Shown: piece after piece, positions 45,383-55,977 of the stretch
How positions within the stretch are numbered: the stretch's first letter is position 1
Layout: the number at the start of each line of letters is the position of its first letter
Assembly: GCF_000818395.1 (NCBI RefSeq)
Contig: NZ_JWJG01000028.1
Coordinates: forward strand, 279,997 to 343,996
Direction of reading: 5' to 3'
Length of the DNA: 64,000 nucleotides
Source of the DNA: Noviherbaspirillum autotrophicum
GTDB taxonomy: Bacteria > Pseudomonadota > Gammaproteobacteria > Burkholderiales > Burkholderiaceae_D
Notes under the pieces: model-generated
What the model was told of the DNA's origin: nothing
What the model saw: the letters and a program-made list of their open reading frames with translations, nothing else
Databases searched by the model: none
Made by a program: the position numbers and the translations under genes

Positions 45383-46520
45383 ACTGCTGGCATCCGCCGC
45401 TGCCGCCGAGGAACAGCGGCTGCGCAATGAAATCGTGCGCCTCAACAAAGTGGTGCAGGCGCTGATGAATCGCGCCGAGCGCAGTATGAATGCGCAGGGA
45501 TCCGATTTCGGCTTGTTCCAAACCGCCATCGTTCTCGAAGACCAGGTGCGCGACCGGACCCGCGAACTGGAGGCGGCGCTGCGCGAAAATGAAAAGATCA
45601 ACCGCGATCTGCAACGCACCAAAGAGCAGATGGAGCGCGAAATCGAAGAGCGCAAGCGGGCGCATGCCGCACTCGAGCGCGAGCGCGAAGAGCAGAAAGT
45701 CCTGATCGTCCGGCTGGAACAGGCGATGAACCAGCTGGTACAAGCCGAGAAACTGGCCGCACTTGGGAGCCTGGTGGCCGGCGTGGCGCACGAACTCAAT
45801 ACGCCGCTGGGCAACTCGCTGACCGTGGCCTCGGCACTGAACGAGGTGATCTGCACTTTCACGGATCGGTTCAATGCTGGCAGCCTGAGCAAGCAGGCTC
45901 TGCTCGATTTCATTGCCCAATGCCGCGAAGCCGCGCAACTGATCGAACGAAACTCGCAGCGCGCCGCGGCCCTGATCGGCAATTTCAAGCAAGTGGCAGT
46001 CGACCAGACCAGCATGCGCCGCCGCAAATTCGATCTGCGCCAGGCACTGGACGAAGTGCTGTCGACGCTGCAGCCCAACCTCAGGCATACCCGGCATCGC
46101 CTGGAAGTCGCGGTCGAGCCGGGCATCGAACTCGAGGGTTATCCCGGCCCGATTGAGCAAATCATCGCCAATCTGCTGACCAATTCGCTGCTGCATGGGC
46201 TTGAAGGCATCGACGAGGGCACCATCCGCGTCAGCGCCGAACAGCGCGGCCAGGATCAGATCGCACTGTGCTTTAGCGACAACGGTATCGGCATGAACGA
46301 AGCGACTGCGCGCCGTGCATTCGACCCATTTTTCACCACCAAGCTGGGAAAAGGCGGCAGCGGCCTCGGGTTGTACATTGTCTACAACCTGGCGACGGTC
46401 GTGTTGGGCGGCACCATCACCCTTGCCAGCAGTCCGGGGCAGGGCGCACGCTTCGAACTGCTGCTGCCGCGGGTAGCGCCGCAGGCGCCGGCCGCCGAGA
46501 AGGAAAACCATGCAGCCTGA
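45375..46520 (+). CDS. Cytoplasmic sensor histidine kinase (partner of FIST protein)
   Basis: A 381-residue kinase. A long coiled coil (~10-120, e.g. REIEERKRAHAALERERE) replaces a sensor domain; then the H-box LGSLVAGVAHELNTPLGNS (His near 138) and a HATPase: NLLTNSLLHG, DNGIGMNEATARR, GKGGSGLGLYIV. There are no TM helices, so the FIST protein upstream is its likely input. It overlaps the FIST gene by 8 bp and the response regulator gene by 11 bp. Confidence 0.93.
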   Translation: MAELLASAAAAEEQRLRNEIVRLNKVVQALMNRAERSMNAQGSDFGLFQTAIVLEDQVRDRTRELEAALRENEKINRDLQRTKEQMEREIEERKRAHAALEREREEQKVLIVRLEQAMNQLVQAEKLAALGSLVAGVAHELNTPLGNSLTVASALNEVICTFTDRFNAGSLSKQALLDFIAQCREAAQLIERNSQRAAALIGNFKQVAVDQTSMRRRKFDLRQALDEVLSTLQPNLRHTRHRLEVAVEPGIELEGYPGPIEQIIANLLTNSLLHGLEGIDEGTIRVSAEQRGQDQIALCFSDNGIGMNEATARRAFDPFFTTKLGKGGSGLGLYIVYNLATVVLGGTITLASSPGQGARFELLLPRVAPQAPAAEKENHAA

Positions 46521-48720
46521 AGATGAACCGCTCAACTTTCTCGATGCGGAACCCGAGCCCACTGACGCGGCCGGCGCACCGTGGAAATTGCTGATTGTCG
46601 ATGATGACGCCGAGGTGCACGAGGCGACTCGCTTTGCGTTTCATAATCTACGCATTGCCGGCCGGCCTTTGCAGCTGATCAATGCCCGCTCCGCCGCCGA
46701 GGCAGCTGCCATTTTGGAAGCGGAGCCGGAAGTCGCCGTCATCCTGCTCGACGTGGTGATGGAAAGCCCGAACGCCGGCCTGGATCTGGTGCAGCGCATC
46801 CGCCATGAATTCGGCCTGACCGACGTGCGCATCATTCTGCGTACCGGCCAGCCCGGCCATGCGCCGGAACTGAAGGTGATCCGCGACTACGACATCAACG
46901 ACTACAAGACCAAGGCCGAGCTCACTCATACCCGGCTGGTGACGGCATTGATTGCCGCGATCCGCTCCTATGATCAATTGCGCACCATCAGCGACAACCG
47001 GCGCGGACTGGAATTGATCGTCACCGCCACGCCGAGCCTGATGCAAGCGCAGGAAATCGGCAGCTTCGCCAACAATGCGCTGCAGCTCTTGATGTCGCTG
47101 TTACACCTGCGCGGCGAGGAGGGTGTTTGCGTGCAGGGCAGCATCGCCGGCAACGACAGCAAGCTGGAATTGCCTCATGTCGTTGCCGCCACCGATAAAA
47201 TCGCCGCCGCCGTGGGCCGCCCGCTGGAACAGCTGGACGATCCGGAACTGGTTTCCACCATTCGGGAATGCCTGGCGCATCAGGCACACTGTTTCACGGC
47301 AAGGCATATTGCTTTATACCTGCGCGGCGGCCGCCGTCAGGCAGTCATGCTCGTCCGGAACAATAGACCGCTGACGGCGGTCGAGCGCCAATTGCTGGAT
47401 ATTTTTGCCGTCAACCTCTTGACCTGTTTCGGCAATGTCACGCTGGTCGAACGCCTGAACTACATTGCCTACCACGATCCGCTGACGCGCCTTCCTAACC
47501 GCACCTGTTTCATCGAGGAGTTGAACAAGGCCGCTGCCAACGCACCGAAGGGCCACGTGGTTTGCATGATCGACATCGATCGCTTCACCGATATCAACAA
47601 TGCGCTTGGCCACGCCGTCGCCGACCAGTTGCTGATCGCCATGGGCAAGCGCATTGGTCTGGCCTGTCCTGACTGTCATCTGGCGCGCATAGGCGCGGAT
47701 ACATTCGGCCTGATCGGCCCGGAAGAGCAGCTGTCACCCGATCACCTGCAGGCACTGCTGCAGGAACCGTTCGCCGCCGGCGACCAGCTATTGCCGATCA
47801 GTGCAACCATCGGCCTGTGCCGCATTAACGGAGGCGAAAGCGGCCATACGCTATTCAATCGCGCCGACATCGCATTCACCCGGGCCCGCATCAATCCGCA
47901 CGGCGGACCGCTCTATTTTTCACCCGACATGGAGCAGCACACACACTGGCGTCTCGAGGTGCTACGCCAGCTGCGCCGGGATTTTCACGATGGCCGCCTG
48001 GCTGTCTGGTTTCAGCCGCAAGTGTCGCTGGCCGATGACGGCGTGATCGGCCTCGAAGCGCTGGCACGCTGGCCGGATACCAGCGGCTTCACCCAGCCGC
48101 CGGGAGTATTCATTCCGCTGGCCGAGGAATCCGGCTTAATCGTCGATATCGGCGCCTGGGTACTCGACCAGAGCTGTGCCGCGTTTTCCCGGCTCGCGGC
48201 CTCAGGACATGCGCCGCGCCGCTTCGCAGTCAATGTCAGCATGCCGCAGATGCGGCGGCCCGATTTTCCCGAACGCGTGGTGCGCACGCTCGCCGCACGC
48301 GGCGTTCCACCATCCGCGCTCGAACTGGAAATCACCGAAAGCCAGCTGCTGGATGAGCCGCAGGTGGTATTGCGCAATCTGCACGCGCTGAAACAGGAGG
48401 GTATCCAGATCACGATCGACGATTTCGGCACCGGCTACTCATCGCTCGGCTATCTGCGGCAGTTGCCGATCGACTGCATCAAGATCGATCGCTCGTTCGT
48501 CGTGGAGATCGACCGCGGCCGAGGTGACCTGTTCGCAGAAACCATCATCACGCTGGCCCACAAGCTCGGCGCCGAAACGGTAGCCGAGGGCGTGGAGACT
48601 GCGGCGCAGGTGCGCTGCCTGCGCAATCTCGGCTGCGACACGGTGCAGGGCTTTCTGTATGGCAGACCGATGCCCGTCGATGAATTGGCGGGCTGGATTG
48701 AACAGCGGACGCGGCACTAA
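46510..48720 (+). CDS. REC-DUF3369-degenerate GGDEF-EAL response regulator
   Basis: A 736-residue response regulator. The receiver (~28-150) has KLLIVDDDAEVHEATR, VAVILLDVVME (phospho-Asp) and the switch region RIILRTGQPG; then DUF3369 (~165-310), a GGDEF-fold (~315-470) and an EAL domain (~480-730). The GGDEF motif is replaced by GADTF near 394, so synthesis is unlikely. The EAL part is complete (LEALARW, DDFGTGYSSL), so it should be a phosphodiesterase. Output of the FIST-kinase-regulator operon. Confidence 0.93.
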   Translation: MQPEDEPLNFLDAEPEPTDAAGAPWKLLIVDDDAEVHEATRFAFHNLRIAGRPLQLINARSAAEAAAILEAEPEVAVILLDVVMESPNAGLDLVQRIRHEFGLTDVRIILRTGQPGHAPELKVIRDYDINDYKTKAELTHTRLVTALIAAIRSYDQLRTISDNRRGLELIVTATPSLMQAQEIGSFANNALQLLMSLLHLRGEEGVCVQGSIAGNDSKLELPHVVAATDKIAAAVGRPLEQLDDPELVSTIRECLAHQAHCFTARHIALYLRGGRRQAVMLVRNNRPLTAVERQLLDIFAVNLLTCFGNVTLVERLNYIAYHDPLTRLPNRTCFIEELNKAAANAPKGHVVCMIDIDRFTDINNALGHAVADQLLIAMGKRIGLACPDCHLARIGADTFGLIGPEEQLSPDHLQALLQEPFAAGDQLLPISATIGLCRINGGESGHTLFNRADIAFTRARINPHGGPLYFSPDMEQHTHWRLEVLRQLRRDFHDGRLAVWFQPQVSLADDGVIGLEALARWPDTSGFTQPPGVFIPLAEESGLIVDIGAWVLDQSCAAFSRLAASGHAPRRFAVNVSMPQMRRPDFPERVVRTLAARGVPPSALELEITESQLLDEPQVVLRNLHALKQEGIQITIDDFGTGYSSLGYLRQLPIDCIKIDRSFVVEIDRGRGDLFAETIITLAHKLGAETVAEGVETAAQVRCLRNLGCDTVQGFLYGRPMPVDELAGWIEQRTRH

Positions 48721-48754
48721 TTAAGCATAGAACGATTTTGATAGGCAGGAATAG

Positions 48755-48926
48755 AGATTGACATTTTTGCGTCGTCAAACCCTAGAGATAATCTACTCCT
48801 GTCTGAACGCAGTAATTCGACCAAGGTTTGAGACACATCGTTGATCTAAAGCGAAATAAGCAGCCTGCAGTAATCAGATTGACATCTCCCTCCAGACTCA
48901 GAAGTCTCCAGTAATTAGATTGACAT
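48755..48926. repeat. Short direct repeats resembling an insertion-sequence end
   Basis: The 18-mer CAGTAATCAGATTGACAT occurs at 48868-48885 and, with one change, at 48909-48926. A shorter copy (AGATTGACAT) is at 48755-48764 and a partial copy (CAGTAATTCGAC) at about 48810. Direct repeats of this kind are typical of ends of IS21-type elements, where the transposase binds several times. No matching transposase is next to it. Confidence 0.5.
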
Positions 48927-49020
48927 TCCGTTTGCGTCCAACCAGATGAGACGAGATTATTTTTTGTGTGAAGTCCGTTCTGGAAGACAAAGCTGCCCGT
49001 CACTTAGAAATCTTGACTGG

Positions 49021-49326
49021 CAGCATGCGGCCAGCCTTATCGCGCAGACCGAAGCCCGCACCGGAGCGGAGCTGCCCCATCTCATCAAGGACGAATTCGA
49101 CGCCTTCCTCGAGTGCGGCATCCGGGCGCACGGCTTCCGACGGCTGCGCTGCGGCGAGTGCGGCCACGACAGCTGCTGGCTTTCAGCTGCAAGCGCCGAG
49201 GGATCTGCCTGCCATGCGGTGCATGTCGCATGACGCGGCATCCGCTGGACTGCGCTGGGCTCAAGGCCGACGAAGGCCACGGTGGCGCCGTCACGCTGAT
49301 CCATCGCTTCGGCTCTGCGGCCAATA
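49021..49326 (+). pseudogene. IS91-type transposase, N-terminal fragment (decayed)
   Basis: Frame 1 from 49021 reads QHAASLIAQTEARTGAEL and continues through FDAFLECGIRAHGFRRLRCGECGHD, the N-terminal Zn-binding region of IS91-family transposases. Near 49177 the match shifts to the next frame: LLAFSCKRRGICLPCGACRM, then, after an internal deletion, LKADEGHGGAVTLIHRFGSAAN. One frameshift and at least one deletion make it non-functional. The matching C-terminal part lies at 53780-53905 in the same orientation. Confidence 0.8.
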
Positions 49327-49485
49327 ATGAAGCAGCCATAGTGCGCCCGCTCAAGACCGTTATCGAGGATCCCCGCCTGATTGCGCCTACGGCAAGTTCA
49401 ACGTGAACAACAAGCAGCACGACGTGAATTGATTTCTGCTGAGCAGCCTGCAACGGTGTTCGCACCCTGGCAGGCCTGCTTTTTC
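49327..49485 (+). pseudogene. 3' remnant of an unidentified gene with hairpin terminator
   Basis: After the transposase fragment the sequence reads PLKTVIEDPRLIAP and, one frame over, YGKFNVNNKQHDVN followed by TGA (ending at 49432). This looks like the C-terminus of a gene with one base lost. A GC-rich nested hairpin (GCCTGC...GCAGGC around GGTG-TTCG-CACC) followed by CTTTTTC at 49449-49485 would be its terminator, and may also serve the opposite padR-like gene. I do not recognise the gene. Confidence 0.45.
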
Positions 49486-49505
49486 TATGCCGTGGGTGGA
49501 AGTAT

Positions 49506-50036
49506 TTATGCCAGAACGTCCAGCATCTCCTGTGCCCATGCGATGGAAACCTCTTCGTACAGGATGCCTTTCTTGAGGATCATGTGCTGGATGCGTGCTT
49601 CGCGCGTGAGGGCACCGCCATGCAGGAAATCCCGTTCTTCGATGGTCCGGTAGTGCGCCAGCTTCTCCTGGTGCCGTTCAATCTGGCGCCGGATTTCGGG
49701 GCGCAGATCGACTTCACGCAGTGCGGCATCGGCGCGCAGCTTGACCATGAATTCGTCCCGTAAATCCATCGGCGGCGAGGGTTCATGGGCCCACCGAATC
49801 AGTTCTGCGCGGCCGGCGGGAAGCACGCGGTATTCCCGCTTGCGGGTCTTTCCGGCATCTGGCGCTGAACTCGATTCGATCCAGCCTGCGGCCTCCATGC
49901 GCGCCAGCTCGCGGTAAATCTGCTGGTGGGTGGCGTGCCAGAAATAGCCGATGGACTTGTCGAAGCGACGTGCCAGGTCGTAGCCCGAAGTGGCTTTTTC
50001 GAGCAGAGAGGTGAGAACGGCATGGGAAAGCGACAT
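49506..50036 (-). CDS. PadR family transcriptional regulator
   Basis: A 176-residue regulator starting at ATG 50036. The N-terminal winged helix is MSLSHAVLTSLLEKATSGYD, ARRFDKSIGYFWHATHQQIY, RELARMEAAGWIE; the C-terminal helical AphA-like half ends RIQHMILKKGILYEEVSIAW. It is divergent from the dienoyl-CoA reductase gene, with two palindromes in the 132 bp between them, so autoregulation and repression of the fatty-acid genes is the obvious model. Confidence 0.92.
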   Translation of the reverse strand: MSLSHAVLTSLLEKATSGYDLARRFDKSIGYFWHATHQQIYRELARMEAAGWIESSSAPDAGKTRKREYRVLPAGRAELIRWAHEPSPPMDLRDEFMVKLRADAALREVDLRPEIRRQIERHQEKLAHYRTIEERDFLHGGALTREARIQHMILKKGILYEEVSIAWAQEMLDVLA

Positions 50037-50064
50037 AGGTGGCAAGTCTAGGCGCAGACGAGCA

Positions 50065-50086
50065 TTTATGCAACTGGTTGCATAAA
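50065..50086. promoter_or_regulatory. Palindromic operator 1 for the PadR-like regulator
   Basis: Arms TTTATGCAAC and GTTGCATAAA are exact reverse complements around a central TG (22 bp in total). It lies in the padR/fadH intergenic region, 39 bp (centre to centre) from operator 2. Core TATGCAA...TTGCATA is shared. PadR proteins usually bind such palindromes. Confidence 0.8.
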
Positions 50087-50103
50087 TTCCAATCACGCTC
50101 TAG

Positions 50104-50125
50104 ACTATGCAACCAATTGCATAGT
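50104..50125. promoter_or_regulatory. Palindromic operator 2 for the PadR-like regulator
   Basis: Arms ACTATGCAA and TTGCATAGT are exact reverse complements around CCAA (22 bp). It shares the TATGCAA/TTGCATA core with operator 1, on nearly four helical turns' spacing (39 bp), which would place both dimers on the same DNA face approximately. It ends 43 bp before the fadH ATG. Confidence 0.8.
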
Positions 50126-50144
50126 TTGTCCGCTTTCCCCCTAG

Positions 50145-52655
<2,511 letters not shown>

Positions 52656-52723
52656 TTTCATTTGTAGCCGCTGGCGCCTGGCACTCGGGCGTCGGAGCCC
52701 CAACACATTCAAAGGAGTCGCCC

Positions 52724-53536
52724 ATGCAGTATGAAACCCTGTCCGTCTCGCTAGAGAACCACATCGCCACCGTGCGCCTGAACCGCCCGGAAAAGGCCAA
52801 CGCCATGAGCGCCACCATGTGGCAGGAAATCCGCCAGGCCTTCCAGTGGGTGGATGTTACGCCCGAAGCCCGCGTAGCCGTGCTGCAAGGCGAGGGCAAG
52901 TACTTCACCGCCGGCATCGACCTGCAGATGATGATGGGCCTGGGTCCGCAGATCCGGAACGAGTGCGACGGCCGCACGCGCGAGGCGCTGCGCCGCGTCA
53001 TCCTCGACCTGCAGGACACGCTGACCAGCCTGGAGCGCTGCCGCAAGCCCGTGCTTGCGGCCATCCATGGCGGCTGCATTGGCGGCGGCATCGACCTCGT
53101 CACCTGCGCCGACATGCGCTACTGCAGCGCCGATGCCTACTTCACCATCAAGGAGATCGACATTGGCATGACCGCCGACGTCGGCACGCTGCAGCGCCTG
53201 CCCAAGCTGGTGGGCGAGGGCATCGTGCGCGAGCTGGCCTACACCGGCCGCAAGTTCGATGCGCAGGAGGCCAAGGACATTGGCCTGGTGAACCGAGTGT
53301 TCGATTCGCGCGAGGCGCTGTATGCGGGCGTGCAAGAAATCGCCGCCACCATCGCCGCCAAGTCACCGTTGTCGATCCGTGGTACCAAGGAAATGATTAC
53401 CTACGCCCGCGACCACTCGGTGGCCGACAGCCTCAACTACATCGCCACGTGGAATGCCGCCATGCTCATGAGCCAGGACCTCACCGAGGCCATGATGGCC
53501 AACATGGCTAAGAAGGTGCCGAGCTTCAAGGATTGA
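52724..53536 (+). CDS. Crotonase family, delta3,5-delta2,4-dienoyl-CoA isomerase-like
   Basis: A 270-residue crotonase. The oxyanion loop AAIHGGCIGGGIDLVTCADM and FTIKEIDIGMTADVGTLQRLP carry the acidic residues (Glu and Asp) at the positions used by ECH1-type delta3,5-delta2,4-dienoyl-CoA isomerases. The C-terminus (SVADSLNYIATWNAAML) also resembles ECH1. Its product would be the substrate of the FadH-like enzyme 68 bp upstream, so the pair is a coherent pathway for odd-position double bonds. AAAGGAG precedes ATG 52724. GC-rich like fadH. Confidence 0.9.
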   Translation: MQYETLSVSLENHIATVRLNRPEKANAMSATMWQEIRQAFQWVDVTPEARVAVLQGEGKYFTAGIDLQMMMGLGPQIRNECDGRTREALRRVILDLQDTLTSLERCRKPVLAAIHGGCIGGGIDLVTCADMRYCSADAYFTIKEIDIGMTADVGTLQRLPKLVGEGIVRELAYTGRKFDAQEAKDIGLVNRVFDSREALYAGVQEIAATIAAKSPLSIRGTKEMITYARDHSVADSLNYIATWNAAMLMSQDLTEAMMANMAKKVPSFKD

Positions 53537-53544
53537 GCGCGTTC

Positions 53545-53567
53545 GCAGGAGGGGGCAGCCCTCCTGC
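53545..53567 (+). terminator. Hairpin after the crotonase gene
   Basis: Stem GCAGGAGGG (53545-53553) pairs perfectly with CCCTCCTGC (53559-53567) over the loop GGCAG. There is no T-run, so efficiency is uncertain. It begins 9 bp after the crotonase stop and closes the inserted module. Confidence 0.6.
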
Positions 53568-53779
53568 GGGACCAGGCTCAGTGGCTCGTCCCTTCCGGGC
53601 GCGTGATCTTGTTGTGCAGGTTGTACTTGCCCTGCTCTGCATGGGCATCCGATTGGCCTCCTTGAAGGTGGCGGTATCGAAGACGATTAGCGCGCCGCCA
53701 TCGGCCCCGTGCTCCTACAGGTTGGCTGCCGGCGAGCTGATCGAGGAGTTGGCGCAGACCTGCGTGGCCGAGCCGGACG

Positions 53780-53905
53780 CCGATGGGGACGAGGCGCGCA
53801 CGCAGCGGTCGCGCTGGTGCTACGCCTGCGCCTGCACCTAATCCGCTTCCATGGCGTGCTGGCGCCAACGCAAAACTGCGGGCGCTGATGGTGCGGCAAG
53901 GGTCG
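53780..53905 (+). pseudogene. IS91-type transposase, C-terminal fragment (decayed)
   Basis: The plus strand reads LRLRLHLIRFHGVLAP, a hallmark of the C-terminal region of IS91-family transposases, then after a one-base shift NAKLRALMVRQG. It is in the same orientation as the N-terminal fragment at 49021-49326, with about 4.45 kb of cargo between. Upstream (53570-53780) are scraps of open frame on both strands that I cannot assign. Confidence 0.75.
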
Positions 53906-54071
53906 GACGAGGACGCTGACGCATTGCAGCGGGTTCAGCGATTCTTTGTCATTGAACGTCTGCTATCGGCCGACGTAGATCCAAGTGCGAATGGCAGGCG
54001 TGGGTCGGCTACCGTCCGTTGCCATTCGGCTGTTTTCCGGCCAATAGCCGCTTCTCGAGGCTGGTTTGCGG
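53906..54071. other. Intergenic spacer to msrA
   Basis: No gene recognised between the transposase remnant and the end of msrA. Probably the outer part of the decayed element and native flanking DNA. Confidence 0.35.
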
Positions 54072-54839
54072 CTATTTTTCCTCGGCCGCTTTCGCAGCCT
54101 GTTGCGAGGCCACCAGCACCGGGGATTCCCGATACTGTTCTGGAAACAGCTTCTTCAGGGCGGCGATTTTCGGCAAGTCGAATTGCGCGATATAGCCCGA
54201 TTCCGGATGCAGAGTCGCGTAGTCCTGATGGTAGTTCTCGGCAGCATAAAAGGCAGTCAAAGGACTAAGCCGGATCACAATCTTGTTCTGATACACGTGC
54301 GCTGCGGCCAGTTGCCTGATGTATTGTTCCGCAACCCGCCTTTGATCGGCATCCTTATAGAAAATGGCTGAGCGATACTGCGTTCCGACATCAGGATATT
54401 GCTTGTTGAGTTGTGTCGGATCATGCGCAACGGAAAAGTAAATCTGCAACAGATTGCCATATGAAATCTGTTTGGGGTCATAAGTAATCAGTACAGATTC
54501 CGCATGCCCGGTATATCCGGAACTGACGTGGGAATAGTCGGCCGTTTCTTTCTCGCCGCCTGCGTATCCCGACACGGCATTCACGACGCCCTTTGTATGT
54601 TGAAATACCGCCTGAATGCCCCAGAAACAGCCACCGGCGAATACGGCCGTATCCGGCGCATTTCGGGTCTGTGCTACAAGATCGCTTGCCGGCGGCGGGA
54701 TTTTAACCGCCGTTTCGGCGATGGCTCCGCCCATCGGATACAAACAGGCAACGACCACTGCCATTGTTGCCATCAGGTCCGCCCCCTTGTTGATCAATGA
54801 CCGAACTGGCTTTGAAAAATCGTTGCTCTTCGATGTCAT
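54072..54839 (-). CDS. msrA: Peptide methionine sulfoxide reductase A, exported
   Basis: A 255-residue MsrA with an N-terminal hydrophobic signal/anchor (~20-42). The catalytic motif is FAGGCFWGIQAVF, followed by GYAGGEKETADYSHVSSGYTGHAE, TQYRSAIFYKD and the FYAAENYHQDY region. It repairs Met-S-sulfoxide in envelope proteins. ATG 54839 has CGGAGACGG upstream. It follows msrB on the same strand, 65 bp downstream of it. Confidence 0.92.
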   Translation of the reverse strand: MTSKSNDFSKPVRSLINKGADLMATMAVVVACLYPMGGAIAETAVKIPPPASDLVAQTRNAPDTAVFAGGCFWGIQAVFQHTKGVVNAVSGYAGGEKETADYSHVSSGYTGHAESVLITYDPKQISYGNLLQIYFSVAHDPTQLNKQYPDVGTQYRSAIFYKDADQRRVAEQYIRQLAAAHVYQNKIVIRLSPLTAFYAAENYHQDYATLHPESGYIAQFDLPKIAALKKLFPEQYRESPVLVASQQAAKAAEEK

Positions 54840-54904
54840 GTTCCGTCTCCGGAAAGGTGGGACAACAATGTGCAGCAATTGGCGGCGGATGTTTGCTTAG
54901 ATAG

Positions 54905-55402
54905 CTAGCTTCTCGGTGCAAAATTCAGCGCAATACCGTTCATGCAGTAGCGCAAGCCGGTAGGCGGCGGCCCATCCTCGAACACATGACCGAGATGACT
55001 ACCGCACCGACGGCATAGCACTTCGACACGCGTCATGCCAAACGTGGAATCGGAGTGCGTTTGAACGGCATTCTCCAGCGGTTTCCAGAAGCTTGGCCAG
55101 CCGGTGCCGCTGTTGAATTTGGTTTGAGACGAAAAAAGCGGTAATGCGCAGCCGGCGCAAGCAAATTCGCCAGCGCGTTTTTCGTGGTCAAGCGGACTGG
55201 AAAATGGAGCTTCCGTGCCGGCTTCACGCAGCACGTTGTACTGGGCCGGACTCAGCAGCTTACGCCACTCGGCATCGGTATGCGTCACTTCGTAGTGTTC
55301 CGCGGAATGCGCAGTCGATGCGGGAAGCCATTTTCGAATGACAGCCATTCCTGAGCCGACAGCAACAAGAACCAATAAATTCCTACGCGGATTGTTCATC
55401 AT
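54905..55402 (-). CDS. msrB: Peptide methionine sulfoxide reductase B, exported
   Basis: A 165-residue MsrB with a hydrophobic N-terminus (LLVLVAVGSGMAVI) suggesting export. Zn cysteines are in CAGC and CRRC; NSGTGWPSFW, HLGHVFEDGPPPTGLRYCMNG includes the catalytic Cys. The residue after it (NG instead of the common NS) is a small deviation. It repairs Met-R-sulfoxide, complementing MsrA next door. Confidence 0.92.
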   Translation of the reverse strand: MMNNPRRNLLVLVAVGSGMAVIRKWLPASTAHSAEHYEVTHTDAEWRKLLSPAQYNVLREAGTEAPFSSPLDHEKRAGEFACAGCALPLFSSQTKFNSGTGWPSFWKPLENAVQTHSDSTFGMTRVEVLCRRCGSHLGHVFEDGPPPTGLRYCMNGIALNFAPRS

Positions 55403-55977
55403 GGTTATCCTTCGATCAAGCTAGGCCTTGCGCTACTAACTAGTCGAAGAAAATAAAAATTCCTTACATATTTTGCACGCTGTACGGCTTTATATCTTGG
55501 CGATCTTCCTGGGCTGCAGCAGTCGGTGGGTGCCGGCTTGCCAATGAACACGATCATCGAACAGAGCGACCATCGTATCGAATGCTGACAACAAATGCCG
55601 ATATAAGTAGTTGCGTATTTTGGTCGATCGAGGTCGGCTGGACCGGTATGTCGTGATCACTCGTATCGGCCCAGCTCAATCAATGATTCTTGCACCACAG
55701 TCGGGACACGAACTCGACACGCCATCCTTGCGCAAAGAGCAGTCCTTCACCTGAAATTAACGACAGGCGACGATTGGCCAAAACCGGACGCGCGCTATTT
55801 CTGGGTACACGGTGTTTTTTAGCATGGTTTCCGCGGCGGTATTAAGGTCAGTCTCAATCTTGCAAACTGACTGGAGGCCAGCGGCAGGCTGGAATGCCGC
55901 AATTTATATAGCGATGAGTAGAGCTCAACAACGGCAGTGGCTCACATCGTCCTGCTGCAGATTCCCTTTATAGCGTG
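55403..55977. other. Intergenic region, 575 bp
   Basis: Between msrB and the patatin-like gene (both minus). No gene of ordinary size is seen. A 24-codon minus-strand frame at 55676-55750 (GTG start) encodes a CPDCGARI-type zinc-ribbon-like tail, too short to call. The region near 55440-55480 is AT-rich and probably carries the msrBA promoter. Confidence 0.4.

Noticed and set aside
53533..53841. A 102-codon plus-strand frame after the crotonase gene
   Set aside because: It mixes the hairpin, unassigned scraps and the start of the transposase remnant. The true transposase match lies in another frame.
55676..55750. A 24-codon minus-strand frame ending in a CPDCGARI-like zinc-ribbon tail
   Set aside because: Too short to separate from chance and without a clear ribosome site, though the CxxC is curious.
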